Below are positions 33,748-45,536 of a stretch of 64,000 nucleotides of DNA, one piece after another; within the stretch, counting starts at the first letter, position 1; each line of letters starts with the position of its first letter. Below the pieces are notes generated by a model. It saw only the letters and a program-made list of their open reading frames with translations. It searched no databases and was not told where the DNA came from. The stretch comes from Schistocerca nitens (taxonomy: Eukaryota; Arthropoda; Insecta; Orthoptera; Acrididae), in the NCBI RefSeq assembly GCF_023898315.1, contig NC_064616.1, positions 706,519,389-706,583,388 of the forward strand, given 5' to 3'. Position numbers and translations under genes: made by a program.

Positions 33748-33920
33748 GAATGAATTTTCGCTCTGCCGTGCAGTGTGCGCTGATTTGTACCTTCCTGACA
33801 GACTACAACTGTGTGTCGAACCGGCACTCGAATCCAGGATCTTTGCGTAACGCAGGCAAGTGCTCTACTGACTGAGCTATCCAAGCATAACTTACGATCC
33901 GCCCTCACAGCTTGACTTTT
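33748..33920 (-). mobile_element. tRNA-derived SINE (type V)
   Basis: The minus strand holds GGATAGCTCAGTCAGTAGAG (A-box) and GGATTCGAGTGCCGG (degenerate B-box). These are followed by CTGTCAGGAAGGTACAAATC and the end GCGAAAATTCATTC, a SINE type I recognise as common in orthopterans. A further fragment with the same end (GAATGAATTTTCGCTCTGTA) and a B-box-like AGATTCGAGCCCTGG lies at 34030-34130. Confidence 0.8.
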
Positions 33921-34029
33921 CCCAGTCTTCCTAACTTCATATAAGTTCTGCATACCCAACGTGACTAGCACCCACGCAAGAAAGGATACTGCGGGGACAT
34001 GGCTTAACTACAGCCTAGGTGATCATTTC

Positions 34030-34130
34030 CAGAATGAATTTTCGCTCTGTACTGGAGTGTGCCCTGACCTGAAAGGCGCCAGATTCGAGCCCTGGTCCGA
34101 CACGCATTTCATGTCTGCCAGGAAATTTCA
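34030..34130. mobile_element. SINE type V fragment
   Basis: GAATGAATTTTCGCTCTG is followed by GTCTGCCAGGAAATTTCA. It shares ends with the type V SINE at 33748 but is internally rearranged or deleted. Confidence 0.55.
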
Positions 34131-34875
34131 CCTTGACGACTAATGGACAGGATTCTGCAAGTACCAGGAGTAATTCGCAACCTCAGAGCTACAAAATAAT
34201 TAGTCTGTCTCAACAAGAACTGCGCTTCTAAAGCCAAAAAGGAGCACAGCTGGATTCGCTAAAACGCGGTTGATTCCTTTTATCAGCGGCTTGCCACGGC
34301 TCAGCAAGATGAAAATGGGGTCGGTGAGGTATAGAAACAAACTCCTTTGGCAAGATTCAATCTCGACTGCTCATTACTAAAAATACATTGGGTTATAGGA
34401 TTCTGTAAAGAAGTGAACCCTCATGCATAAAACAGCTTCAAACCTCTGATTACTTGAAAATGAGTGACTGTGTTAAATATTTGGCGTTAAGCACGTCAGC
34501 GAGAAAAAGTAAAAGGCTTGAAATTATGGTCAAAGTTGGAAGTCGCTTTAGTGCCCTCATACTCAAATACGGGATGAATGAAATCCAAGTATTTGCTCAC
34601 CATCATTTACGCTACATCATGACAAAAACACAGATTCTAACTGTAATACTTGTCTTATAGTGTTAAACCTTTGACATAAGGTTATACCTCTATATGGTTA
34701 GATTGTGACAGCATTTTAAATTCGGTCAATAATTAAGCGAAATATTGGTGCAGGATTCCAGGTTCTGGGACACTCTGTTAGTAATACAGATTCCAACGGA
34801 AGGAGAGATTTATTTTCCTCAGGCTCCTTTCACTTTTTTCTTCAGGGAGGAGTCATTGTATTGTATTAAATTGTA
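34131..34875. other. No recognisable feature
   Basis: A+T-rich; the short frames have no motif. Confidence 0.4.
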
Positions 34876-35040
34876 TGGAACTGAGGACCTAGAAACGACG
34901 AAAAGGCTTCGTCACTACCGTAGCCCTTAGTGGTACACAACCTCACAACAGGCTAGAGCAGTCCACTCACCGCACCGCCGCCCCACACAGAAACCAACGT
35001 TATTGTGCGATTCGGCCCCCAGTGGACTCCCCCACCCCCA
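34876..35040 (-). mobile_element. SINE type IV-related fragment
   Basis: GAACTGAGGACCTAGAAACG, then CGCACCGCCGCCCCACAC, then ATTGTGCGATTCGGCCCCCA. The last part is the reverse complement, with few changes, of the end of the type IV repeat at 9780-9850. It is non-coding. Confidence 0.6.
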
Positions 35041-36530
35041 ATTACGTTAACACGGGGATATCCGTCGCGCCGTTTCTAGCCGCCTCAACGGGCCTCCGCT
35101 ACGCGAGCAATCTGTTTCTTTTTGTGCGCATGCTGAAAGCAGGACGTAAATAATTACGAATAACCGTGAAGTGAAGGACAACAGCTGGCGTCGTGACTCG
35201 GGCTGCGTTTTTGCCGTTTTGCGTTTCTGCACTGCATCATGAACGGCGCACGAGCATGGAACATCATACTCCCCTTGATGTGCCACAGGGTACTGCTGTG
35301 AGTGCTTCGCCAGTAAACACGCACGTCGAAAGTGTCCTGTTCAGTGCTGTCCTCTGACCCCCCAGACGGCAACAAGCACCTTGCAAATATGGGTTAGCGA
35401 CAGCAAAAGGCATCTGCCACTAACATCGCCACATCCAAAAATTAACATGTCAACCCCGTGAAGATACGGGATAAAGGCCAGGAAAAAGAAGAAATAGTGG
35501 CAAAACGAAGTAGCAGTTTTGTGCCTCTTTAGCCGGCGCAGTTATGGAGCTGTGTAAAATTCCATGAGATCGTCGAATAACGAAACTGAGGTATCAAAAT
35601 GTTAAATTTACATGCGACAAACAGTATCAAGTAAAACTCAACGCTCACACCATGCATTTACTTAAAATAGATATAGTAGTTAATTATATACGGTTAATGT
35701 ATTCACATCAGTAAGAATCTATATATATTTACAAACAGCAACGTAATATTTTAATACAAAAGTTCCGAAATTCCGCTTACAAACTACTGCGACGTGTAGA
35801 GGACCAAGTAACTAATGCCCAGTACTAAGGTACGCAGGAAAGTACAGCATTGGCGGATCACATCACACCCTTCGGTTGTCTTCGTCCATACATTCCGAGA
35901 TCACAACAGCGGTCAGCATTGGTCATGGTTTCCACGTTAGTTAGTTGATCACAGTTACCATATTCGTAGTAAATTAGTATTACTGCTTCACCCAGTAGAT
36001 GCGAGGGAGTGGCACATGTGTGCGTCAAAGGAAATTTGGTACCATCATCTAATTAGCTTCCCAAGAGCTTGAAATGGAGATTAACAAACATAGTATATTG
36101 TGTGAAACATTATTTTAATAGTTCCAATATATTTACTGGTTTTTTATGTCTACTATTTTTACGTGTGTTTTCAGCAATCAATACGCTCTGCTGACTCGAT
36201 TTTTTATGAATGAATGTCACGAGGCACTGACAGTTGGCTATAACACTACCATTTCCAAACAGCGAAATTTTATCTACCTTCACCTTCAACAGAGCTTGTT
36301 CTGTAGATGCAAAGCACAAATGAGATACTGTGTTTCGAATTAAACGTGAGAGTACAAGTCTCCGCCATGCGCATAACACAATGCCACATAGATCGTGGAA
36401 AATAATGAAATTTAATCTACGTCAAAACTGCGCAATCGACAGTCCAAATTCTGATATGATGCAGGTGGAAACATGTATTATCCGCAAGGACGAGACACAT
36501 GTTTGACACGTGATGTATTTACGATTACTG
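35041..36530. other. No recognisable feature
   Basis: About 1.5 kb with no coding or repeat motif that I can support. Confidence 0.4.
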
Positions 36531-37708
36531 CACTGAAGCGTCAAAGAAACTGGTATAAGCATGTGTATTCAAATACAGAGATATGTAAACAGGTATAATA
36601 CAGTACTGCGGTCGGCAAAGCCTATATAAGACAACAAGTGTCTGGCGCAGTTGTTAGATCTGCTGCTGCTGCAATGGCAGGTTATCAAGATTTGAGTCTG
36701 AACGTGGTGTTACAGACGGCGTACGAGTGATGGGACAAAACATCGCCGAGGTAGCCATGAAGTGGGGATTTTCCCGTATGACCATTTCACCATTGTACAG
36801 TGAATATCAGTAATCCGGTAAAACATCAAATCTCCGACCGCTGCGGTCGGAACAAGATCCTGCATGAAGAAGAGAATCGTTCAGCGTGACAGAACGGCAA
36901 CCCTTCTGCAAACTGCACCATATTTCAATGCTGGGCCATCAACAAGTGTCAGCCTGCGAACCATTCAAGGAAACATTGTCTATATGGGCTTTCGGAGCCG
37001 AAGGCCCACTCGTGTACCCTTGATGACTGCACGATACAAAGCTTTACACCGACATTGGACTGTTGATGACTGGAAACATCTTGCCTGGTCGAGCGAATCT
37101 TTTCTCAAATTGTATCGAGCGGATGGACGTGCACGGGTATGGAGAGAACCACACGAATCCATGGACCATGCATGTCAGCAGGGGCAATTAAAGCTGGTGG
37201 ATGCTCTGTAATGGAGTGGCGCGTGTGCAGTCGGAGTGATATGGGATTCCTGATACTTCTGGTTACGACTCTGACGGGTGACACGCACGTAAGCATCTTG
37301 TCTGATCAACTGCATCTATTCATGTCCTTTATGTATTCCACGGACTTCGGCAATTCCAGCATGACAATGCAACACCCCACACGCCAGAATTGCTACAGAG
37401 AGGCTCCAGGAACACTCTTCTGAGTGTAAACACTTCCGCTGGCCACCAGACTCCCAAGACATGCACATAATTGAGTATATCTGGGATGCCTTAGAACGTG
37501 CTGATCAGAAGAGATCTCCATCCCCTCATACTCTTAGGATTTATGGACAGCCCTGCAGCCCTGCAGGATTCATGGTGTCAATTTCCTCCAGCGCTACTTC
37601 AGACATTAGTAGAGTCCATGCATGTCGTGTTGCGGTACTTCTGCGTGCTCGCGGGGACTCCATACGGTATTAGGTAGGTGAAGCAGTTTCTGTGGCTCTT
37701 TATTGTAT
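36531..37708 (+). pseudogene. Tc1-like transposon, family C, heavily decayed
   Basis: Imperfect terminal repeats are CACTGAAGCGTCAAAGAAAC on the left and the complement of GTTTCTGTGGCTCTTTA on the right. Translation in shifting frames gives VSLRTIQGNI and RSRRPTRVPLMTARYKAL, then HLAWSSESFLKLYRADGRA, where Ser replaces the Asp of the usual WSDES motif. FQHDNATPHT (second Asp kept) and PDSQDMHIIEYIWDALER (Glu kept) follow. Small deletions and several stops are present. It is an old, inactive member of a family distinct from A, B, D and E. Confidence 0.85.
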
Positions 37709-37919
37709 TGTAATGCACATTAGTGGGTCTACGGTTTTTCTGATATGGACGGCAGGACTATAGACTGGGGAAGTGAATTGATGAGACAGGAAAAACGGGA
37801 ATTCAGAAATGAGGAATGACGATGCTGTGCTAACAGTTGTTCTACTCTGAAGAAGGCAACATCTACATTTAAACCATTGTGAAACGCGTGGCAGAACATA
37901 CTTCCCATTCTACGAGTTA

Positions 37920-38345
37920 TATGGACTCCTTTCCGTCCCATTCACGTATGGTGCGCGGAAAGAATCCACTGCTTAAACACCTCTGTGAGAGCTGTAATAA
38001 GTCTAATTTTTTCCTCGCCGACTCTATGGGAGCGATATTTACGGCGTTGTAGGATATTACTAAATTCCTCACTTAAAGCTGATTCTTGAAACTTAGTAAG
38101 TGTGATTTCTTGGGATGGTTTACGTCCATCATCGAAGTGCCTGTCATTTCAGTTTCTTCAGCCTATCCGTGACTCTCTCCCAGGGGTTAAACAAACCTGT
38201 CACCATTCGTACTGCAGTTCGCCGTATACATGCAATATCTCCTGTTGATATCTCATATGGATTCCACACACTTAAGAAATGTTGTATGATGGGTCGCACG
38301 AGTGATCTGTAATCATTTTCCTTTGTAGGCCCATTGCATTTCACT
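37920..38345 (-). mobile_element. LINE family D, 3' end (copy 1)
   Basis: The minus strand reads YRSLVRPIIQHFLSVWNPYE, then IACIRRTAVRMVTGLFN and WERVTDRLKKLK. These match the LVRPILEYAS-x-VWDPY and IQRRAARFV motifs at the C-terminus of CR1-like LINE proteins. Related copies are at 57215-57745 and (tail only) 63600-63835. All are truncated and broken. Confidence 0.75.
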
Positions 38346-38639
38346 AGATCCTACCGAAGTCGGCCACCTGTTTTACCTAAGATGAGTGCCATGTGATAGT
38401 CTGTGATATTGGGTATACGGTGTGCTGTAATAAAAATAAAAGATGGAGAGATGCAGTCACATTTAGTCCTTATACATACTCACGACCAGCTGAATTAGAG
38501 CCGGTAATGTATTGCACGGCAAATACAATATCCCTGCGTGTAACGTGACTGAACTATTGTCAGACATTGTACTGGTCGTCGGCGTGTCAATGGAGCGCAG
38601 GATGGAGCAGACACACATCTAAATTTTATATTAGACAGC

Positions 38640-38770
38640 GACCAGCTCATGGGTGTCCGACACATAGGACACTTCATTTTCGCGTGCCACCGTGTCACAG
38701 CTGTACCATTGGAAACAAAGTGTTGACGACATGGGGCACCAAGTACCACTGCAATTTTTACTAGCGGATA
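38640..38770 (-). pseudogene. Possible RING-like zinc-finger fragment
   Basis: A minus-strand frame (38779-38495, 94 codons) contains VVLGAPCRQHFVSNGTAVTR followed by WHAKMKCPMCRTPM. The spacing recalls the second half of a RING finger (CGH-x-F-x-x-C...W...CPMC), but the central Cys is replaced. No first Cys pair is visible and no neighbouring exon was found. It may be a decayed exon or a chance resemblance. Confidence 0.3.
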
Positions 38771-38779
38771 AATGGGCAA

Positions 38780-39057
38780 TAAAGTAGCATATAAATCTTA
38801 ATAGTCGCACACACGTGTGCTTCTGCTCACAGCAAGCTAAAGGGCGCTGAGAATAGCATGCGCGCAGGAATGAAGCCATTGGACGTTCGAAGCTTGAACA
38901 AAAAGTCGCCAGGGTTAATGATTCGCCATACATGTTGGTACACGGCGATGACAATGTAGATTACGAGTACGTTGAAAATTACTCGAGGCGATACAGCCTA
39001 CACGTCCACAAAACACTCGTTAGGGAGGTGGTGGCGGTATTCTTGTGTTGGCAACTA
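38780..39057. other. Left flank of the duplicated region
   Basis: Unrecognised sequence that ends at the TA target (39056-39057) of the first family B transposon. It is present once, unlike the DNA to its right. Confidence 0.4.
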
Positions 39058-40479
39058 CACTCCTGGAAATGGAAAAAAGAACACATTGACACCGGTGTGT
39101 CAGACCCACCATACTTGCTCCGGACACTGCGAGAGGGCTGTACAAGCAATGATCACACGCACGGCACAGCGGACACACCAGGAACCGCGGTGTTGGCCGT
39201 CGAATGGCGCTAGCTGCGCAGCATTTGTGCACCGCCGCCGTCAGTGTCAGCCAGTTTGCCGTGGCATACGGAGCTCCATCGCAGTCTTTAACACTGGTAG
39301 CATGCCGCGACAGCGTGGACGTGAACCGTATGTGCAGTTGACGGACTTTGAGCGAGGGCGTATAGTGGGCATGCGGGAGGCCGGGTGGACGTACCGCCTA
39401 ATTGCTCAACACGTGGGGCGTGAGGTCTCCACAGTACATCGATGTTGTCGCCAGTGGTCGGCGGAAGGTGCACGTGCCCGTCGACCTGGGACCGGACCGC
39501 AGCGACGCACGGATGCACGCCAAGACCGTAGGATCCTACGCAGTGCCGTAGGGGACCGCACCGCCACTTCCCAGCAAATTAGGGACACTGTTGCTCCTGG
39601 GGTATCGGCGAGGACCATTCGCAACCGTCTCCATGAAGCTGGGCTACGGTCCCGCACACCGTTAGGCCGTCTTCCGCTCACGCCTCAACATCGTGCAGCC
39701 CGCCTCCAGTGGTGTCGCGACAGGCGTGAATGGAGGGACGAATGGAGACGTGTCGTCTTCAGCGATGAGAGTCGCTTCTGCCTTGGTGCCAATGATGGTC
39801 GTATGCGTGTTTGGCGCCGTGCAGGTGAGCGCCACAATCAGGACTGCATACGACCGAGGCACACAGGGCCAACACCCGGCATCATGGTGTGGGGAGCGAT
39901 CTCCTACACTGGCCGTACACCACTTGTGATCGTCGAGGGGACACTGAATAGTGCACGGTACATCCAAACCGTCATCGAACCCATCGTTCTACCATTCCTA
40001 GACCGGCAAGGGAACTTGCTGTTCCAACAGGGCAATGCACGTCCGCATGCATCCTGTGCCACCCAACGTGCTCTAGAAGGTGTAAGTCAACTACCCTGGC
40101 CAGCAAGATCTCCGGATCTGTCCCCCATTGAGCATGTGTGGGACTGGATGAAGCGTCGTCTCACGCGGTCTGCACGTCCAGCACGAACGCTGGTCCAACT
40201 GAGGCGCCAGGTGGAAATGGCATGGCAAGCCGTTCCACAGGACTACATCCAGCATCTCTACGATCGTCTCCATGGGAGAATAGCAGCCTGCATTGCTGCG
40301 AAAGGTGGATATACACTGTACTAGTGCCGACATTGTGCATGCTCTGTTGCCTGTGTCTATGTGCCTGTGGTTCTGTCAGTGTGATCATGTGATGTATCTG
40401 ACCCCAGGAATGTGTCAATAAAGTTTCCCCTTCCTGGGACAATGAATTCACGGTGTTCTTATTTCAATTTCCAGGAGTG
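39058..40479 (+). mobile_element. Tc1-like DNA transposon, family B copy 1
   Basis: A 1,422-bp element with terminal repeats CACTCCTGGAAATGGAAAAA on the left and the complement of TTATTTCAATTTCCAGGAGTG on the right (about 27 bp, two mismatches), and TA on both sides (39056-39057, 40480-40481). A polyadenylation signal AATAAA lies after the transposase stop. Confidence 0.97.
39302..40324 (+). CDS. Tc1-type transposase, family B copy 1 (catalytic Asp244 changed to Gly)
   Basis: A 340-aa frame from ATG at 39302 (MPRQRGREPYVQLTDF); upstream in-phase codons extend the frame but lie in the 5' leader. It has a paired helix-turn-helix region (residues about 13-55 and 105-130) with a basic linker RARRPGTGPQRR. 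The catalytic core has VVFSDESRF (Asp155), LLFQQGNARPH (position 244) and SPDLSPIEHVW (Glu277). The family normally cuts and pastes DNA at TA sites through two Asp and one Glu. Here residue 244 is Gly, so catalysis should be lost even though the frame is open. It also has Leu33 where copies 3 and 4 have Arg, plus Ala and Cys in the PHASCA segment where they have PHVSRA. Confidence 0.95.
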   Translation: MPRQRGREPYVQLTDFERGRIVGMREAGWTYRLIAQHVGREVSTVHRCCRQWSAEGARARRPGTGPQRRTDARQDRRILRSAVGDRTATSQQIRDTVAPGVSARTIRNRLHEAGLRSRTPLGRLPLTPQHRAARLQWCRDRREWRDEWRRVVFSDESRFCLGANDGRMRVWRRAGERHNQDCIRPRHTGPTPGIMVWGAISYTGRTPLVIVEGTLNSARYIQTVIEPIVLPFLDRQGNLLFQQGNARPHASCATQRALEGVSQLPWPARSPDLSPIEHVWDWMKRRLTRSARPARTLVQLRRQVEMAWQAVPQDYIQHLYDRLHGRIAACIAAKGGYTLY

Positions 40480-40481
40480 TA

Positions 40482-40770
40482 TTATATGGGACACAATGGG
40501 GCCTCTGATAAGCTTTTCCATCGTCTCTGACTGGTGAACCATCCGTTTACACGCCTAAAATGCTCTGCAGGCGAGTAGTACATTTCACCAAGACAGTGCA
40601 CCACTGCATCGCTCCAAATTGTACCACAATGGTACGAGGAACACTGCAAGGACATGAGTGTGCTTGTGTGGCCCCAATGTTACCTGACTTCAGTCCTATT
40701 CAGCACATCTGGGACGCCTCACATTATGTGTGTGCGGATTGGGCACAGTTCCAAGTTTTCTAGAGTCTGG
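40482..40770 (+). pseudogene. Tc1-like transposase C-terminal fragment (unit A)
   Basis: HQDSAPLHRSKLYHN carries the second catalytic Asp region near 40598. After stops and a frame change, VAPMLPDFSPIQHIWD appears near 40670-40720, with Gln in place of the usual Glu. It is a remnant of a further Tc1-like family next to the family B element. Unit B repeats it at 47695-47983. Confidence 0.65.
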
Positions 40771-40909
40771 CGGCAGTCGGTTTACTGCGGTCATGGGTTA
40801 TGAAGCCCTTCATTCCCCCCCCCCCCCCTCCGGTTTTTTTTTCAGTGTCTCATGGAGACCATGTATGGACGCGTCAACACCGCAAGCAACGCGAGAAAGT
40901 AGGTGCTAC

Positions 40910-42020
40910 ACACCCCTATATACATAAATAACCTGACGAATAGGGCGAGCAGCAATCAGCAACTGTTTGCTGATGACTCTGTAGCAAAATGTCGTCGTTA
41001 TACGACTGTAGTAGAATACCGGATGACTTAGGCATCTTGTTCTAAATGTAGAAAAACATAAGTTAATGCAGATGGCCAGGGAAAACAACCTTATGATGTT
41101 CGAATGCAGTGCTGATAGTGTGCTGCTTGAAACAGTCACGACGATTAAATACGTAGACCAAACGTTGCAAAACGATATGAAGTGGAACGAGCCAATACGG
41201 TCGGTAGTAGGGAAGGCGAAACTTCGGTTTATTAGGAGAATTTTTTAAAAAAGTGTAGCCCTTAGTGTTCTTATCGAACACTAGTGCGACCCATTCTTGA
41301 GAACTGTTCGAGTGTCTGGGATCGTCACAAAGTCGGATTAAAGGAAGTCATTGAAGCAATTCAAAGGCGTGCAGCTAGATTTTTTACTGGTAGGTTCGAT
41401 CAACACGCGAGTATTACGAATATGCTTCGTGGACTAAAATGGGAGTACCTGAAAAGTAGATGACGTCGTTTTCGCTCAACATTATTGAGAAAACAGGACA
41501 GAAAGAAGGTCAGCATCGGTCGTAACGCCATCCGTATTTTTTATTGCATTGCAGGTCTAGATTTCAACCAATGGACTAATGCTTGGAAATGCCTGAGTTA
41601 GATTTAAATATGTGTCGCTATAGGAACGTTCAGCCTACACGACTACTTACAACACACTGATGATAACTGTGCTGTAAGCTGGAATCTAGATCCTCAATGA
41701 AATAAAACAGGACAGATAACATTATGATCGATGCTGACCCTCTTTCTGTCCTGGATTACATCAAGGTCGTGGGGCACAACCATTCCCATGGAATCGAACA
41801 TGATATTGTGTAAATTCGGAGAATCGGCATTTACGGCTGACTACACAATGATTTTACTGCCGCCAGCGTACATTTTGCGTAAGGATCATACGGAGGCATA
41901 TAGGCAGTCGGCTTTCCTCCCTTCACTTGCCAGTGGAACTAGACTGGTAGCGGCATAAGGTATCCTCCGCCATGCACCATATGGTGGCTTGCGGGGTATG
42001 TATGTGGATGTAAATGTACT
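40910..42020 (+). mobile_element. LINE remnant, RT to 3' end (unit A)
   Basis: NQQLFADDSVAKCR near 40965 is an RT FADD box. SVLLETVTTIKYVDQTLQND lies at about 41115-41175, and LVRPILENCSSVWDRHKVGL then EAIQRRAARFFTGRF at 41280-41400 are the C-terminal motifs. The tail CACCATATGGTGGCTTGCGG is at 41976-41995. A short unrelated interval around 41500-41760 may be an insertion. The unit B copy is 48126-49236. Confidence 0.7.
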
Positions 42021-42425
42021 TGGTATGTACCTCTAATTCAATGGATCATTAGTGTACATACATAATTTAGTACATTGTATACATCAGTAAACGTTCCAGT
42101 TTAGTCAGCTGAAAAAATGTCTCCATGTTAGGTAAAACATAGATGTTTCACATTACTCACTGATTTCACTATGTTTGACATTGTAATGCTCCATTCACCG
42201 TTTCCGTGTAACTTCGGCAGCATATCTGTATGGATGATTCATTTGTATTTTTTGTTGAGTGAGTGTAGCGCTGACGTCTTCATAAAGTGTTGCTATTCTC
42301 TGACTGAAGAAGAAGTCGTTCTTATGGTCAGCTTGAAAACTGTTCTTGACATCTTGGAACTGTTTACGTTCTCTTCATGGGTGAAATGACCTCTCTTTAA
42401 TATTTTGTCCAAGGTGCAATTACAG

Positions 42426-42632
42426 CTCAGCCGGCCGCTGGTGGCCGAGCGGTTCTAGGCGCTTCAGTTTGGAACCGCGCGACCGCTACGGTCGCAGGTT
42501 CGAATCCTGCCTCGGGCATGGATGTGTGTGATGTCCTTAGGTTAGTTCGGTTTAAGTAGTTCTAAGTTATAGGGGACTAATGACCTCAGATGTTAAGTCT
42601 CATAGTGCTCAGAGCCATTTGAACCATTTTTT
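42426..42632 (+). mobile_element. SINE type I (unit A)
   Basis: A full-length copy with head GGTGGCCGAGCGGTTCTAGG, B-box and tail. The target duplication CAATTACAG is at 42417-42425 and 42633-42641. Confidence 0.93.
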
Positions 42633-42641
42633 CAATTACAG

Positions 42642-43391
42642 TTACTAGAAAGAGCCTATAAACTACAGACTGTAGAGGTATATCTAACATTCTATAATCT
42701 TCTCAACTGCAGGGATGGCATAAACGGCTATGAATACTTCATACATGGAGGAATGAAGAGAAATGTTTGCTAATAGTTACGGTGTATAACGTATTTGTGT
42801 ACACTGAACTTCAAGGTACTGAAGCAACTTAAATTCTTATACCTTCCACGTCTCTGACAATTATCGAAATATCAAAGGTATCTATGTTATGTAGCACATA
42901 CTGTGTAAGTTTACTAGTAGTTAAACTGAAAATACAGTAACTAAGTGAAAACAGTTGATCAAATGCCACACTTTTAGGTTAGGCGTAACTATGACTGATT
43001 TAAACTCCGAGTGAAATGCCCAGATATTTTTAAGCAGTTACGTTATTTGTAATTCGACGACGCGTTTCGGAGCCTTGTATCTCCATTATCGGGTAGATTC
43101 AGTTACAATTAATGTAGCATAAATACTGATTTTGAATATACAGCTTTGGAAAGAGTGTTCAAACGTTGCTTGCCAGACGTATTAACTTCATACACTTTAC
43201 TTTTCACAGATAGTACGAAGATACCTTACTAGAGCACTAACTGCATAACAGCACAACCACAGGTTGCCACCGTAGAGTAAGAAAATCTATGGTGTGTGCA
43301 AAGCATAATACGCGTCACCAACATAAAACAGAAAATGTCACGTATTTTTGATACAACGCTGCTGTTTACATTTCGTGCAACAACTGAACCT
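42642..43391. other. No recognisable feature (unit A spacer)
   Basis: A+T-rich spacer DNA without a supported gene; repeated at 49858-50607. Confidence 0.4.
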
Positions 43392-43481
43392 TTAATTTTA
43401 CACGTATTTGTCCAGTTTTACACATTCATTTATTGGTTAATTTTACACGTATTTGTCCAGTTTTACATATTCATTTTCTGG
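43392..43481. repeat. 45-bp tandem duplication (unit A)
   Basis: Two copies of a 45-bp unit beginning TTAATTTTACACGTATTTGT, at 43392 and 43437, with few differences. The period is a multiple of three and keeps a short frame open (ILHVFVQFYTF twice), but nothing else suggests coding. Unit B: 50608-50697. Confidence 0.9.
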
Positions 43482-44943
43482 TAACACCAGTCTTAAATAA
43501 TTGTTGCTGCTACGGTGGTAAATGGATATATATCACTAAATGTACATTTACTTTCCATGGGTAATCGCCACAACGTCACGTGAGCTGGAAGGCAATGCAT
43601 TTTGGCGACAAAAATCTTGTTCTGCACATCCGAATGCTCACTCCACAGATTTTCCTACTCTAAGGGAGTCACAACGTCGCACATATAAAATCAACATTTA
43701 CTACGTATTAATTACAATTGGATTCATCATATGATGATACACGTAATAAACGAAAGCGCTTTGTAGAATCGTAAACAATTTGATTGGTTACAGGTATTTC
43801 TGTATTTCGCTAACTGTTGTTGTTTCGAACGTTTTAGTGGTAAGTTAAGCAAAATAGGTAAGTAATGCTCTAAAATAATAATTTTAGTGCATAATAATAA
43901 ATTTAAGTATATTTACCATGCAGATCCCTTTTGTTCCTACTCTTGTTTCTTCAGTTCTTTCTTAAGTACGGGACATTCTTAATAAATATACCAGTATTGT
44001 GTTTCTCTGTACCTGAAGGTTGCCCACTGTCATGCGAGAAATTGCAATAGAAACATAATGTGTGTTAGAAACACTGCGATGCCTCGTTTAGACTGGTCGC
44101 AGCACAACTGCGGACTGTCCTACTGCTCACATGAATGACGCAATAAGGCAGTTTGGCCCATAGCACACCAGCTGTCGCTGTTCGGCTTCTGTTCCGCAAG
44201 CGAGCGTAGATGTAGTGTATCTAGCAACCGGAGACGAGCGCTGCAGTACAAGTAGGCTTCTTCAGCTGGCGAGGTATTCACAGGAAATTTCAGTTTTTTT
44301 TCATAAACAGCGATACTGAGAATACAATGCTAAACGAGGAGCAAATAATAGCCACGAAGTAACAACCAATTTACATAACTATATGGGAAAACAATCCCCA
44401 CGAGCTCTTGTTTGGTGGCTCACTTGCGCTTCTAGGCGTGGTATGATAGCCGTTTAGTTTCGTGAAATGCGCTGGCTTTTCCTTATGGCTCTCGACTCAG
44501 TAAAACCGACGAAATAGTCAGTGGAGTACAAGAGAAAGAAAAATAAGATATTTTGAACAACTAAAAAAGTTCAACAGCGCAATACTGCAGAGAGTTTCGA
44601 GATATGCAACCAATGTGATGAGTAACCTACAATCTGCAGTTTACGGCCAAGTATGAGCTCCAGCGTAGTGACAGAAAGTGAGGATGGCTGGCTGGACGTA
44701 ATGCAGAGTCGTTCGAGTCGTAATAAAAATTCCTAAACTCTTACAATCGCTCTCTATGAATGCAAATGCCTCATAGTTCTCCCAAAGGCGCCTACAGAAG
44801 TTCTGCAAACTTGACAAGCGCACAGTCATGATCAAGCACTTCGTGGAAGCATGTCTGAGAGCCTGTAGGGCAATTTTGCGAGCACATGGCTTGTTCAACC
44901 TGCTTGAGGCTTCATCGACGTAAAGTCATCAAAGATTGTGCGA
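43482..44943. other. No recognisable feature (unit A spacer)
   Basis: Mostly A+T-rich; a G+C-richer patch at 44090-44280 has no motif I know. Repeated at 50698-52159. Confidence 0.4.
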
Positions 44944-45144
44944 AAAAAAAAAAAAATGGCTCTGAGCACTATGGGACTCAACTTCTGAGGTCATTAGTCC
45001 CCTAGAACTTGGAACTAGTTAAACCTAACTAACCTAAGGACATCACACACATCCATGCCCGAGGCAGGATTCGAACCTGCGACCGTAGCGGTCTCGCGGT
45101 TCCAGACTGCAGCGCCTAGAACCGCACGGCCACTTCGGCCGGCG
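44944..45144 (-). mobile_element. SINE type I (unit A, minus strand)
   Basis: A complete minus-strand copy whose 3' end merges with an A-run at 44943-44956. The short target duplication TTGTGCGA is at 44936-44943 and 45145-45152. Confidence 0.92.
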
Positions 45145-45304
45145 TTGTGCGAGCAGTGCACATGCTTAAGCGTGTGTACCGTCAGTGTGCATGCTTGTAC
45201 GAGGAAATGTCAGTTGTGAGGCAGATTTCTCAGCGGCACTACGTCGAGTGACATAAAGGGAATCAATCGTTAACTGCGAAAAAAGTTTATTCAAGTATAT
45301 GAAA

Positions 45305-45536
45305 CCGAGCGAGGTGGCGCAGTGGTTAGACACTGGACTCGCATTCGAGAGGACGACGGTTCAATCCCGCGTCCGGCCATCCTGATTTAGGTTTTCCGTG
45401 ATTTCCCTAAATCGCTCCAGGCAAATGCCGGGATGGTTCCTTTGAAACGGCACGGCTGACTTCCTTCCCCGTCCTTCCCTAATCCGATGAGACCGATGAC
45501 CTCGATGTTTGGTCTCCTTCCCCAAAGAACCCAACC
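45305..45536 (+). mobile_element. SINE type II (unit A)
   Basis: Head CGAGCGAGGTGGCGCAGTGG, B-box GGTTCAATCCC, body and end as in the copy at 7974-8227. The 13-bp target duplication CAAGTATATGAAA is at 45292-45304 and 45537-45549. Confidence 0.93.

Noticed and set aside
38972..39301. Extended N-terminus giving a 450-codon transposase at copy 1
   Set aside because: The extra 110 codons run through the flanking DNA and terminal repeat; the other copies show that the natural start is the ATG before PRQRGREP.
43296..43484. Small frame with a 15-residue repeat (ILHVFVQFYTF twice)
   Set aside because: The pattern is explained by a 45-bp DNA duplication; no start context, domain or splice evidence supports a protein.
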